From JAJYRX01 sp041655275 (GTDB taxonomy: Bacteria; Pseudomonadota; Gammaproteobacteria; Burkholderiales; Burkholderiaceae_B): DNA of 64,000 nt. Location of the stretch: contig JBBAFU010000015.1 in assembly GCA_041655275.1 (NCBI GenBank), forward strand, positions 3,876 through 67,875. Reading direction: 5' to 3'. A program made the translations under genes and the position numbers. The notes under the pieces are model-generated. The model was not told the origin of the DNA. It made no database searches and saw only the letters and a list, made by a program, of their open reading frames with translations. This document shows, in pieces, positions 24,298-33,635 of the stretch (its first letter is position 1; each line of letters starts with the position of its first letter).

Positions 24298-25734
24298 ATG
24301 ACAAGAACATTGAAACCTAAAGCGGGCACTTCCGGGTCGCCGCGGCGCCTGGCCGGCCTGGGTGTGCTGGCCGTCGGGGTGCTTGCCGGTTGTGCACCCG
24401 TGACCACCGTGCAGATGGCACCGGATGAAGCACCCGTCGTCATGGGTGCAGCGGTGCGTGGCAACCGCACGCCCATCGACGGCGCCTTCAGCTGCCTGGC
24501 GGATCAGGTGCGCCTGCAGCGCCGCCCGCGCATTGCCATCGCCGTGGGCGATGTCAAGGACTACACCGGCAAATACAGCCAGAACGACGGCAGCGCCATC
24601 ACCCAGGGCGGGGCCCTGATGGTGTATTCGGCGCTGGGCAAGATGGGGCGCGCCATCCAGTTGCAGGAGCGCTTCGACACGCGCATCGCCGAGCTCGAGC
24701 TGGCCTATATCGACCGGCGCCAGCTGGGTGACGGCACGGATCACCTGCTGCAGACGCCCCAGGGACAGGAAGCCGTCCCCTGGGTGCCGTATTTCGGCGG
24801 CACCATCCTGCGCTCCGACTACTACATCGTGGGCGGCATCACCGAGCTGAACTACAACATCCAGTCCGGCGGCGCGCAGATCATGATTGCGGGCGTCGGG
24901 CCCAAGGCGCGCAGCTTCACGATGAGCATCGGCGTGGACTTGCGCATCATCGACACCAAGACGCTGGAAGTCATCGACACCGCCAGCCTGCAGAAGCAGA
25001 TTACGGGCTATGAAGTGGGCATCGACGTGTTCCGCTTCTTTGGCAGCAACCTGTATGACATCAACATGGGCGCCAAGAACATGGAGCCGCTGCAGCTGGG
25101 CGTGCGTTATGCGCTGGAGCAGGGCGTGCTCGACCTTGTCGGCACGGTTACGGGTGTGGATTCCCGGCCCTGCCTGGATCAGGCCCTGCAGGTCAACGGC
25201 ATGGGCGTGGCGCCGGTGGCAGCCGCAGACACGGCGGATGAGACCGCGCCTGCCGATGTGGCAGACGATGCGGCGGAAAGCGTAAGTGTGGCGGATGAGC
25301 CCGAAGACATGATCGAAGAGACGGAGACCGTATCCGTGGCCGAGACGCCCCGGGTCCAGCCCCTGTCCATCGACAAGGCCACCAACGCGGGGCCGTCCCT
25401 GGGTGAGCACAGCTACCAGGTCGCCTACGAGTTTGGTGATCCGGCCCTGGCCCGCCAGTCGGAGTCCACCATCGAGCGCATCGTGGCGGACGCCGCTGCG
25501 AACAAGTCGGTCGAAGTGCAGATCATCGCTCGGGACAACGAAAGCTGGTCGCCCGTGAAGCGCAAGGAGTTGACGGATCAGCGCATCCGCAACCTGCGTG
25601 ACGCGCTGGCGGCGCGCGGCGTACATCCGGCACGGGTGCGCACCACCTGGGAACCCGCGTCATCCGATACCGGAATCCGGCGTGACGGGGCCGGTTACCA
25701 GATCTTTGCAGTAGTGGCGGTTACGCCCGAATAG
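24298..25734 (+). CDS. CsgG/HfaB-like outer-membrane secretion lipoprotein with OmpA-like C-terminus
   Basis: This 478-residue protein has a lipoprotein signal with lipobox LAGC (Cys about 32). Residues about 50-290 match the CsgG pattern: IAIAVGDVKDYTGKY, DTRIAELELAYIDRRQL, DYYIVGGITELNYNI, SIGVDLRIIDTKTLEVIDT and GVRYALEQGVLDLV. CsgG and HfaB form outer-membrane channels for fibre or adhesin subunits. An acidic, proline-poor linker follows at about 305-355. The last 110 residues (SYQVAYEFGDPALARQS, then LTDQRIRNLRDALAARGV) look like an OmpA-type domain, which usually binds peptidoglycan. That domain is not part of E. coli CsgG (about 277 residues). The ATG at 24298 has GAAGTGG seven bases upstream; 24277 is the alternative. 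Confidence 0.85.
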   Translation: MTRTLKPKAGTSGSPRRLAGLGVLAVGVLAGCAPVTTVQMAPDEAPVVMGAAVRGNRTPIDGAFSCLADQVRLQRRPRIAIAVGDVKDYTGKYSQNDGSAITQGGALMVYSALGKMGRAIQLQERFDTRIAELELAYIDRRQLGDGTDHLLQTPQGQEAVPWVPYFGGTILRSDYYIVGGITELNYNIQSGGAQIMIAGVGPKARSFTMSIGVDLRIIDTKTLEVIDTASLQKQITGYEVGIDVFRFFGSNLYDINMGAKNMEPLQLGVRYALEQGVLDLVGTVTGVDSRPCLDQALQVNGMGVAPVAAADTADETAPADVADDAAESVSVADEPEDMIEETETVSVAETPRVQPLSIDKATNAGPSLGEHSYQVAYEFGDPALARQSESTIERIVADAAANKSVEVQIIARDNESWSPVKRKELTDQRIRNLRDALAARGVHPARVRTTWEPASSDTGIRRDGAGYQIFAVVAVTPE

Positions 25735-25848
25735 TCCCGGGTTTCAGGAGTTCACGGCACAACAAGACGGTTCTGAAGCATGGATACAGGCCCGCGCCGG
25801 CCGGCCAAGCGCCGGCGCAGGCAATATAGTTTCCTACAGGAGATAATG

Positions 25849-28800
25849 ATGAAAAAGCAGGCAATAACAAAGCGCCAGGCCCTTGCCGGCGCTTCGGGCA
25901 TGGCCCTGATTCTGGGGCTGGTGAATGTAGCGGTGGCGCAGACGACGATTGACATTGACATTTCGGTGCCATCCGTGGTGATTGCACAACCGGGGTCTCC
26001 GGCTCACTCGAGTCAAACGAAACAGGAAAAATCGACAAATGCAGCGGCTGAGATAAAGAACACTTCTCTCTCTGTCAAGAATGCTTCAGGCGATGTCATC
26101 GTTGGTTCGGACAATCTGATCTCATCAACAGCGATGGCGAATGACAACATCAGCACGGGTCTGATTGATGTGCTGGACGGCGTGCAGAATTTCAGTTTTG
26201 CGGCCGGGCAGGCGAATATCGGGACTGTCAAGAGCTCAATCAGCGGTGCCCCGCTGGTCGAGATCGTCTTTGGAACGAATCCTGTTGGACAGGTGACGGT
26301 CAGCGGTACTAGCGCCCAAGCACAGTCCACCGTCAATGCCAGCTTGATTGAAGTCACTCATACCGGTCTGGACGCTTTTGAGGACACGGCGGTGCAGGGC
26401 GAGGCCAAGGTTGATGTCCAGACAAAACAGGCAAGCGCTGAGGCCAATGGTGTGCTGGCGACTTATCAGAAGACGGAAGATACCGATTCGGCCGCCCTTG
26501 TCGATAGCGCCGGTATTGTCGTTGATGTCAGTCCTGGCACTATCGGTACTGCCACCAGCATTCGCATTGCCGGCAATGATATCAGGGCGGGTTTTGTTGC
26601 CAATGATGCAACAAACCATTACGGGGTGTCCGGGGCCGCTCTGGACCTGGACGGCAGCGTCGTCATCGCCAGCCTTCAGGATAACAGGGGTACGCATGCC
26701 AACTCTACTGCAGAGGTCACCGGCAGCGGCATTGACGTGATTGCCGGGGCCAATGCTATTAATTTTCCAGTCACTGTTGTGGGTAACCACATCGAAGCGT
26801 CATCCACAGGCAATATTGGTAACAATGCCCTTGCCATGGAGGGTCTCAGCGTTCATGGTCCATCCGGTGCTGCGGCAGCTACCGGGGGCTACGGCGCTGA
26901 AGTCGAAAAGGTCAACCTTGGTATTGCCAGTGCCCAGGCCAATCTAGGCACAAGCTTGTCATCGAAGGTGGCGGACAGTCATATCGAGGTGACCAGCGCG
27001 TCGACTACGGCGGGCACAGGGCGTATTGTGCTGGCGAGCAATACCTCATTGGCTGCTGCGACGGGTAATGTCGTGGCCAATGATATTGATGTGGTTGTGA
27101 CGGATCAGCTCGAAAAGGCCGGGTTCGCGATTGCCAGTACGCAGCGCAATTACGGAACCCAAATAACGGCGGAGAACACGACGAATATACTCGTCAGAAA
27201 CGCCAACCCGCCAACAGGCAATCCGGGCGCCTTGCTGCATGAGGGGCGAGTGGTGCTTGCAGGCAACACCGTGGGTGCCGAAGCGCGGGGCGGGATGGCA
27301 TCCAATATGATTGGCGTTGCCGGTGATGGGCAAAGCTCATCCGCGGAGATGGTGCTCCAGAATGATCAGCTTTCACATGGGCCGGATGGTCAGGTTTCTG
27401 CCACCGCAGGTGGTGACATTGGTGCTGTTCTTGAAGGCAAGTTGAATGTTGCGGTGGTTCGCAATACCATCGAGAGCCTGGCAATCACGCATGCAGCCAG
27501 TAATATTATAGATGTCGATGTCAGTGGAAAATATCGCGCATCGCTCACCAATTCGCAAAGTATTCAGGGCGGCAGCCCCGCCGATACGACCGCGACCACA
27601 GAGAATGCGCATATCGGCGTTTATGCGCCCACCAGTATCGGTATGACTGGCAACTCCACAGTGTCAGTGGCGCGCAATCAGATATCTGCTCAAGCAGGCG
27701 GTAATGAGGCGCTCAATGCAATTCTGGGTGATGCCGTTACGGATATCACCCTGGACAAGAACAGCGTGCTCGACAATGTCCAGGCTTCCAACGGGAGCGT
27801 GACTGCGACTGCAGATGGTCATATATTCATCTTGGGTGCCGGTCAATTGGGTACCACAGGTGAGGCCTATCTGCTGAACAACAGTATCGTTGCCGTCGCC
27901 TTTGGCAATAGCGCCACCAACGTCGCTGATCTGGATGCGGGCACCAGTCTGGACACCGGTGACTTCAAGCTGACCAGCACCCAGACCAGCGAAGGCGCTG
28001 TCTTGGCCTCGGCCAAAGGTCGCATGCTGATCGGCGATCAGGATGGTGGTAATCAAGTTGGCAGCGGTCTCGAAATTGATGGCACGGCGGTGGTCAAGGG
28101 CAATGAGCTCTCTGCGCTGGCAATGAGCAATGATGTGCAAAACCTTATCGCCATGAATGCGGGCACTACGGCCAGCGGCAGCCCCGAGATCGTGAACTCC
28201 CAGACGGCCACCGGGGACACCACAGCCACCGCAGCTACGGGCCAGGCGGGCATGAGCATCGTTTCCCAGGCAACAGCAGGTATCATGGGGACGGCAGTGC
28301 TGACGGAAAATACGATTGCTTCTGATGCGATCGCTAACCGCGCGGGCAATGTTATCGATATTGCGGCCCTGACGGGTAGCACAGCGGCACCTGTGCTGGG
28401 TAACATGCAGCTGAATGAGGGTGAAGTATCGGCCACAACCACGGTTGAAGGCATGGGTGTGATCGCGCAGCACGATATTTCCGGCACGGCAACGGTCAGC
28501 AAGAACACACTGTCTGCCGCAGCACGCGCCAATCAGGCCGCTAACCGTATTGCCCTGGCTTCAGAAGAAGAAGTCAGTGGTGACGCGCAGATCGACAACG
28601 AGCAGACCAACCGGGGCCCGGTATCGTCATCGCTGGCGCTCCGAGGTGCGCAGGGTGGTCTGGGTGTAAAAGCTGGAAGTCTGTCAGGTACTGCCGTCGT
28701 CAGCAGTAACAGCCTTTCCAGCGTTGCGCTGGGCAGTCAGGCGAGCAACGAGATTGAACTGGATATCCTGAATGCCACAAGCGCTCCAGATGCGGAGATC

Positions 28801-29604
28801 GATAATAAGCAAACAAATGAGCAGGCCGGCGTCATTATCAGCACCATTGATCTGGATGCTGGCGTAGGCATTCACAGCAACGCGGATATTGCTGGCACGG
28901 TCCTCACCGTTACCGGCAATGATATCGATAGTCTGGCGGCGGCAAACCATGCCGAGAATGTCATCGATCAGAAGATGGTGACGGGTGATGGTTTCAGCGC
29001 CACCGCCAAGAATGACCAGAGCAACCATGCTGGTGTTAATGCCAAAGTTGCCTTTGGTCAGGAAGGCAGCGTGGGCGTCTCCACCTTCGGCGAAATGAAT
29101 AGCAGCACCGTCAATCTGGTTGATAACCACGTGCAGGCTCGTGCCTATGGCAACAGCGCGATCAATGCCCTCAATGGTTCTGTAACTGCAGGCGCGCTGA
29201 ACAGCACGCAAAGCGTTGACAACACACAGAACAACACAGGAGCAATCGCTGCGACAATCAACGGTGCCACGGCCGGCTGGGCGGGCAGGGTGTTCGATGT
29301 CCGCGTTCCGAGTGGCGGTGCGGATAATGTGGTGCGTGTCGCCAATAACAGTATTGCCGCCGTCGCCTATGGCAATACCGCTGTCAACCAGGTTACGGCA
29401 TCGTCGCTGCTGGGCGCAGTCACGGCCAGCCAATCCATAAGCTCGAGCCAGACCAATACCGGTAATGTCACCGCTTCAGTCACGAACGCCGGCATGGGTG
29501 TGATGGGTGCTGGCACCGGCAACCGCACCATCATCGCCGGCAACAGCATCAGCGCCACGGCGGTGGGCAACGCCTCGGTCAGCACCATGGTCATCGGCAA
29601 CTGA
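25849..29604 (+). CDS. Large secreted repeat protein, likely substrate of the CsgG-like channel
   Basis: This 1251-residue protein has a Sec signal peptide (MKKQAITKRQALAGASGMAL, then VNVAVAQ). The mature part is about 15 imperfect tandem repeats of 65-80 residues. Each has a segment like NSISAVAYGNTAVNQI followed 15-25 residues later by a segment like SSQTNTGNVTAS. Examples of the second are NMQLNEGEVSAT, NEQTNRGPVSSS, NTQNNTGAIAAT and SAQANLGTSLSS. The final half repeat ends NSISATAVGNAS. Almost no Cys is present. Regular N, Q and G with alternating hydrophobics suggest a beta solenoid or amyloid-like fold, as in curli or holdfast anchor proteins, but this is not proven. The start at 25849 is six bases after AGGAG. 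Codon use is visibly less GC-biased than in the neighbours. Confidence 0.8.
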   Translation: MKKQAITKRQALAGASGMALILGLVNVAVAQTTIDIDISVPSVVIAQPGSPAHSSQTKQEKSTNAAAEIKNTSLSVKNASGDVIVGSDNLISSTAMANDNISTGLIDVLDGVQNFSFAAGQANIGTVKSSISGAPLVEIVFGTNPVGQVTVSGTSAQAQSTVNASLIEVTHTGLDAFEDTAVQGEAKVDVQTKQASAEANGVLATYQKTEDTDSAALVDSAGIVVDVSPGTIGTATSIRIAGNDIRAGFVANDATNHYGVSGAALDLDGSVVIASLQDNRGTHANSTAEVTGSGIDVIAGANAINFPVTVVGNHIEASSTGNIGNNALAMEGLSVHGPSGAAAATGGYGAEVEKVNLGIASAQANLGTSLSSKVADSHIEVTSASTTAGTGRIVLASNTSLAAATGNVVANDIDVVVTDQLEKAGFAIASTQRNYGTQITAENTTNILVRNANPPTGNPGALLHEGRVVLAGNTVGAEARGGMASNMIGVAGDGQSSSAEMVLQNDQLSHGPDGQVSATAGGDIGAVLEGKLNVAVVRNTIESLAITHAASNIIDVDVSGKYRASLTNSQSIQGGSPADTTATTENAHIGVYAPTSIGMTGNSTVSVARNQISAQAGGNEALNAILGDAVTDITLDKNSVLDNVQASNGSVTATADGHIFILGAGQLGTTGEAYLLNNSIVAVAFGNSATNVADLDAGTSLDTGDFKLTSTQTSEGAVLASAKGRMLIGDQDGGNQVGSGLEIDGTAVVKGNELSALAMSNDVQNLIAMNAGTTASGSPEIVNSQTATGDTTATAATGQAGMSIVSQATAGIMGTAVLTENTIASDAIANRAGNVIDIAALTGSTAAPVLGNMQLNEGEVSATTTVEGMGVIAQHDISGTATVSKNTLSAAARANQAANRIALASEEEVSGDAQIDNEQTNRGPVSSSLALRGAQGGLGVKAGSLSGTAVVSSNSLSSVALGSQASNEIELDILNATSAPDAEIDNKQTNEQAGVIISTIDLDAGVGIHSNADIAGTVLTVTGNDIDSLAAANHAENVIDQKMVTGDGFSATAKNDQSNHAGVNAKVAFGQEGSVGVSTFGEMNSSTVNLVDNHVQARAYGNSAINALNGSVTAGALNSTQSVDNTQNNTGAIAATINGATAGWAGRVFDVRVPSGGADNVVRVANNSIAAVAYGNTAVNQVTASSLLGAVTASQSISSSQTNTGNVTASVTNAGMGVMGAGTGNRTIIAGNSISATAVGNASVSTMVIGN

Positions 29605-29665
29605 CGCAGTTGTTTGGACCTGCAGGACGGGTGAAGCACCGCGCTTCGCCCGTCCCGCTTTACCG

Positions 29666-29692
29666 GCCGCCGTTCATTCCGGCGGCTTTTTT
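29666..29692 (+). terminator. Rho-independent terminator after the repeat protein gene
   Basis: A 7-bp GC stem GCCGCCG with CGGCGGC encloses the loop TTCATTC and is followed by six T residues. It closes the CsgG-like operon and separates it from the iron transporter. A second, imperfect stem (GACGGGTGAAGC with GCTTCGCCCGTC) lies just before it, around 29628-29653. Confidence 0.85.
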
Positions 29693-29767
29693 CGTCTGAA
29701 AACAGGGATGTCACCGGCTTCCGGTGCCGCGCGCCGTAACCGGCTGAAGCGGATTCTGATTGCAAAC

Positions 29768-29786
29768 GATAAAGATAACTATTCTT
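29768..29786. promoter_or_regulatory. Fur-box-like operator before the iron ABC transporter
   Basis: The 19 bases GATAAAGATAACTATTCTT match the consensus Fur box GATAATGATAATCATTATC at 14 of 19 positions and sit 47 bases before the fbpA-like start. They contain two GATAAM hexamers in tandem and an ATTCTT hexamer. Iron repression of the operon is inferred. Confidence 0.6.
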
Positions 29787-29832
29787 ATTTGCGATACAAT
29801 CATTTCAAGTCTACACCCTGAAGGATTGCCGC

Positions 29833-30912
29833 ATGACTTCCCGCCTGAATCTTCATCCCGCCCTGCATTCCACGTCTCCCGTCCGCCGCAGTCTGCTGCG
29901 CGCCGGCCTTGGCTTGGGTGCCGGGCTCACATTTGGTTTGCCTTTGGGTCTGCCCTTCGGCCTGTCTGCGCACGCCGCAGGCGCGCAAAGCCTTACCCTG
30001 TACAACGGTCAGCATGCCAAGACGACGCAATTGCTCATCGACGCCTTTACCGAAGCCACGGGCATTACGGTCAATATTCGCAAGGGCAACAGCGTGCAGC
30101 TGGCCAACCAGATCATCGAGGAAGGCAGCCGCTCGCCGGCGGATGTCCTCTATACGGAAGAAAGCCCGCCCGTGGCGGCCCTCGCCGAGCGCAATCTGCT
30201 CGCCCGCCTGCCCGAAGGTGTGGTCTCGCAGGTGCGTTCGGGCTATGCCGCCGACGATGGCACCTGGGTGGGCATTACGGCGCGTTGCCGCGTGACCGTC
30301 TACAACCGCAACATGGTGGATGCGGCCGAGCTGCCGGCGTCCGTCCTCGACATGGCGACCGAGGCCTGGGAAGGGCGCCTGGCCTTTGTGCCCACCAGCG
30401 GCGCCTTCCAGCAGCAGATCATCGCCATCGAAACGCTCAGGGGCCGCGATGTGGCGTTGCAGTGGCTCAAGGATCTGAAGAAGTACGGGCGCATCTACAA
30501 CAACAACATGGCGGCCATGCGTGCCGTCGAGCGCGGCGAGATCGCCACCGGCCTCATCAATAACTACTACTGGTACATCGTCGCTCGCGAGGTGGGTGCC
30601 GAGAACATGAATTCGGCACTGCATTTTTCCGGGCCGGGTGATCCCGGCGCGCTCATCACCGTGTCTGCGGCGGGCGTACTCAAGACGGCGCCCAATGCCG
30701 ATGCGGCCCAGCGTCTGGTCGAGTTCATGGTCAGCCCCGAAGGGCAGGGCGTGCTCGCGAAGGCAGTGGCCGAATGGCCCATGAACCCCGCCATCCAGCC
30801 GGGTTTCGACCTCAAGCCTTTCGACGAGCTCTCGCCCCCCAGGGTCAATCCCGCCAGTCTGGGCGGCGCCGCCGAAGCGCTTGAGCTGCGCCGCGAGGCC
30901 GGGCTGGCGTGA
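29833..30912 (+). CDS. Iron(III) ABC transporter, periplasmic binding protein
   Basis: This 359-residue protein belongs to the FbpA/FutA family that binds ferric iron in the periplasm. After a signal region containing RRSLLRAGLGLGAGL, the mature protein begins LTLYNGQHAKTTQLLIDAF, the classical start of this family. The region PADVLYTEESPPVAALAERNLL and the pair of tyrosines in INNYYWY, which bind iron in FbpA, are present. The next gene overlaps by 4 bases (GTGA). A Fur-box-like site precedes it. Ferric iron is the most likely substrate. Confidence 0.92.
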   Translation: MTSRLNLHPALHSTSPVRRSLLRAGLGLGAGLTFGLPLGLPFGLSAHAAGAQSLTLYNGQHAKTTQLLIDAFTEATGITVNIRKGNSVQLANQIIEEGSRSPADVLYTEESPPVAALAERNLLARLPEGVVSQVRSGYAADDGTWVGITARCRVTVYNRNMVDAAELPASVLDMATEAWEGRLAFVPTSGAFQQQIIAIETLRGRDVALQWLKDLKKYGRIYNNNMAAMRAVERGEIATGLINNYYWYIVAREVGAENMNSALHFSGPGDPGALITVSAAGVLKTAPNADAAQRLVEFMVSPEGQGVLAKAVAEWPMNPAIQPGFDLKPFDELSPPRVNPASLGGAAEALELRREAGLA

Positions 30913-32462
30913 GCGCGGGCGCGCTCGTGGCGGGCCGCCAGGGCGGCTTCAATCTGCCCTGGCTGGTGCTGGCCGCCCTGATACCGGTGGGGCTGGTGGG
31001 CCTGCCCCTAGTCTATGTCACCCTGCGTACGGCGCAGACGGGCATCCTGGGGGCGGCGGCCGAGCTGTTCCGGGCGCGCAATTTCGAGCTTCTGGTCAAT
31101 ACCCTGACGCTGGCCACCGGCGTCACGCTGCTGGCCATGGCCATCGGTCTGGGTGTGGCCTGGTGTGTGGAGCGCTCCGATCTGCCGGGGCGGCGCTTCT
31201 GGCGCGTGGCCGCCGGCCTGCCGCTGGCCGTACCGGCCTTTGTGTCCAGCTATGCCTGGGCCTCCATCGACGTCATGTTCCAGAACATGGGCGGCGCCAT
31301 CCTCATCCTGGCGCTGTCCAATTACCCGCTGGTCTACCTGCCGGTGGCAGCCGCCCTGCGCAGCACGGATCCGGCTTTCGAGGACGTGGCGCGCTCGCTG
31401 GGGCGCGGTCCCTGGCGCACGTTCTCGCAGGCGCTGCTGCCCCAGCTGATACCGGCCCTGGGCGGCGGGGCGCTGCTGGTGGTCACCCACATGTTTGCCG
31501 AGTTCGGGGCGCTGGCCCTGCTGCGCGTGCAGACTTTCACCACGGCCATCTTTGAAACCTATGAATTGCACTTTGACAGCGCTTCGGCGGCCATGCAGTC
31601 TATCGTGCTGATGCTGCTGTGCATCCCCGCCGCCTGGGCCGAGATGCGTTTGCGCGCCGGCCGGCGCGTGGCGCGGGTGGGGCGGGGCAGTGCGCGGGTG
31701 GCACAGCGCGTACGCCTGGGGCCGCGCCGCACGCCGCTGGTACTGGGAGCCTTCCTGCTGCTGGGTGTGCTGTCGCTGGGTGTGCCCCTGGCCATCCTGG
31801 CCTACTGGCTGGCCACCGGTCACTCGGCCGGCACGGGCTATGCGCAGATCCTGCCGGCCATACGCGGCTCGCTCACCCTGGCGGGCTCGGGGGCCCTGCT
31901 CACCAGCGTGCTTGCCATCCCCCTGGTCCTGCTGTCGGTGCGCTACCGCGGGCGCGTGGCCCAGTTCGCCGAGCGCCTGCCCTACATCGTGCACGGCCTG
32001 CCGGGCGTGGTCGTGGCCCTGGCGCTGGTCTTTCTCACCATCCGCATTGCGCCCGCACTCTACCAGACATCGCTGGTGCTGCTCGTCGCCTATGCCATCC
32101 TCTTTCTGCCGCTCGCCCAGTCTTCGCTGCGGGCATCCATAGAGCTGCTGCCGCCCCAGCTGGAATCCATAGGCCGCAGCCTGGGGCGCCGTCCTTTCTC
32201 GGTATTCGTTTCGGTGGTGCTGCCCAATATCGCACCGGGCATCGGGGCCGCCCTGGCCCTGATGATGCTGGAGATGGTGCGCGAGCTCACGGCCACGCTC
32301 ATGCTGGCCCCCACGGGAACGGTCACCCTGGCCACCGAAGTCTGGGCGCATACGGTGGACGCCGAATACGCCGCTGCCGCCCCGTTTGCGGCGCTGCTGG
32401 TGGCCTTGTCCATCTTCCCGGTCTGGGTGTTCACGCGCCGCATGCTGCATCAGGGGCACTGA
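30909..32462 (+). CDS. Iron(III) ABC transporter permease (FbpB-like)
   Basis: This 517-residue inner-membrane protein has about twelve hydrophobic segments in two homologous halves. Each half has the permease EAA-type loop: EDVARSLGRGPWRTFSQALLP near residue 160 and ESIGRSLGRRPFSVFVSVVLP near residue 420. That fused double permease is typical of FbpB. GTG start overlaps the end of the binding protein gene by 4 bases, and the ATPase gene follows after 6 bases. Confidence 0.93.
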   Translation: MSAGALVAGRQGGFNLPWLVLAALIPVGLVGLPLVYVTLRTAQTGILGAAAELFRARNFELLVNTLTLATGVTLLAMAIGLGVAWCVERSDLPGRRFWRVAAGLPLAVPAFVSSYAWASIDVMFQNMGGAILILALSNYPLVYLPVAAALRSTDPAFEDVARSLGRGPWRTFSQALLPQLIPALGGGALLVVTHMFAEFGALALLRVQTFTTAIFETYELHFDSASAAMQSIVLMLLCIPAAWAEMRLRAGRRVARVGRGSARVAQRVRLGPRRTPLVLGAFLLLGVLSLGVPLAILAYWLATGHSAGTGYAQILPAIRGSLTLAGSGALLTSVLAIPLVLLSVRYRGRVAQFAERLPYIVHGLPGVVVALALVFLTIRIAPALYQTSLVLLVAYAILFLPLAQSSLRASIELLPPQLESIGRSLGRRPFSVFVSVVLPNIAPGIGAALALMMLEMVRELTATLMLAPTGTVTLATEVWAHTVDAEYAAAAPFAALLVALSIFPVWVFTRRMLHQGH

Positions 32463-32468
32463 GGCACG

Positions 32469-33515
32469 ATGGCGCATCTTCGCATTTCCGGTGTGCACAA
32501 GCGTTATGGCGAGGTTGAGGTGCTGCGCGGCATCGATCTGGATGTGGCGCAGGGCTCGGTCATCGCGCTGCTGGGGCCGTCGGGCTGTGGCAAGACCACA
32601 CTGCTGCGCCTGATTGCCGGTTTCGAGCCGCCCGACCAGGGGCATATCGCCTTTGGCGATACCATCATGGCCTCGCCTTCCGTCTTTGTGCCGCCCGAGC
32701 GGCGCAGCATCGGCTATGTGCCCCAGGAGGGCAGTCTTTTTCCGCACCTTACCGTGGAGGCCAATGTGCGTTTCGGCCTGCCGCGCCAGAGTCCGCGCGC
32801 CCGCCGTGTGGCCGAGGTGCTGGCCCTGACGGGACTCGAAGGGCTGGGCGCACGCTATCCGCACGAGCTTTCCGGCGGGCAGCAGCAAAGGGTGGCGCTG
32901 GCGCGCGCCCTGGCGCCGGACCCCACGCTGGTGCTGCTCGACGAGCCTTTCAATGCGCTGGATCTGGATCTGCGGCGCAGCATCTGCGAAGACGTCATCC
33001 AGGTCTTGCGTCGCACCGGCACGACGACGGTGCTGGTCAGCCACGATCCCGGCGAGGCCTTTGCCGTGTCGGATCAGCTGGCGGTGATGCTGTCCGGGCA
33101 TATCATGCAATGCGCGAGCCCTGAAACCGTCTACTGGCAGCCGGCCACCCAGGCCGTGGCCCGGCTGACCGGCGCCGCCATCTTCCTGCCCGGGCAGGTG
33201 ACGCAAGCCGGCGTGCGCTGCGCGCTCGGCGAGCTGCCCGTGTATCCGCATGCCTGTCCGGGCGCACCCGGCAATGCGGCCACCGTCATGATCCGGCCCG
33301 AACAGGTGCAGTGGGCCCACGAGCGCGCGGGCGTGTGTGCACAGGTGGTGCGCCGCTCCTTCCGGGGCGACCACACGCTGGTGGCGCTGGAGCTGGGCGA
33401 TATCTGTCTGGACCTGCGCATGCCGTCGCTGGGCGCGCCGGCGCTGGAGACCTGTGTCAGCCTGGCGGTGCAGGGCGCCTGCATGGCCTGGCCGGCAGGA
33501 CTGTCCCTGCGGTAA
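32469..33515 (+). CDS. Iron(III) ABC transporter ATP-binding protein (FbpC-like)
   Basis: This 348-residue ATPase drives the ferric iron importer. Walker A is GPSGCGKTT, the signature is LSGGQQQRVALARAL and Walker B is TLVLLDEPFNALD, followed by the switch histidine in VLVSHD. The last about 110 residues form a TOBE-type regulatory domain (MIRPEQVQWA). It completes the fbpABC-like operon. A perfect 8-bp hairpin (ATACCGGC/GCCGGTAT, 33543-33561) follows the stop but lacks a T run, so termination there is uncertain. Confidence 0.93.
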   Translation: MAHLRISGVHKRYGEVEVLRGIDLDVAQGSVIALLGPSGCGKTTLLRLIAGFEPPDQGHIAFGDTIMASPSVFVPPERRSIGYVPQEGSLFPHLTVEANVRFGLPRQSPRARRVAEVLALTGLEGLGARYPHELSGGQQQRVALARALAPDPTLVLLDEPFNALDLDLRRSICEDVIQVLRRTGTTTVLVSHDPGEAFAVSDQLAVMLSGHIMQCASPETVYWQPATQAVARLTGAAIFLPGQVTQAGVRCALGELPVYPHACPGAPGNAATVMIRPEQVQWAHERAGVCAQVVRRSFRGDHTLVALELGDICLDLRMPSLGAPALETCVSLAVQGACMAWPAGLSLR

Positions 33516-33635
33516 TACTGCTGCGGTAATGCGGCTTTCCCCATACCGGCGTTGCCGGTATCCGGGCAACAGGCACCAAATGGCACTATGGTGAAGTATC
33601 AGATGCTTCAATCATTCAACCCGCAAGGAGCTGCC

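Noticed and set aside
31008..33611. An 867-codon open frame on the minus strand, antisense to the iron ABC permease and ATPase
   Set aside because: It is a by-product of high GC codon bias; its translation is rich in H, Q, R and G with no domain, while the opposite strand encodes clear fbpB and fbpC homologues.
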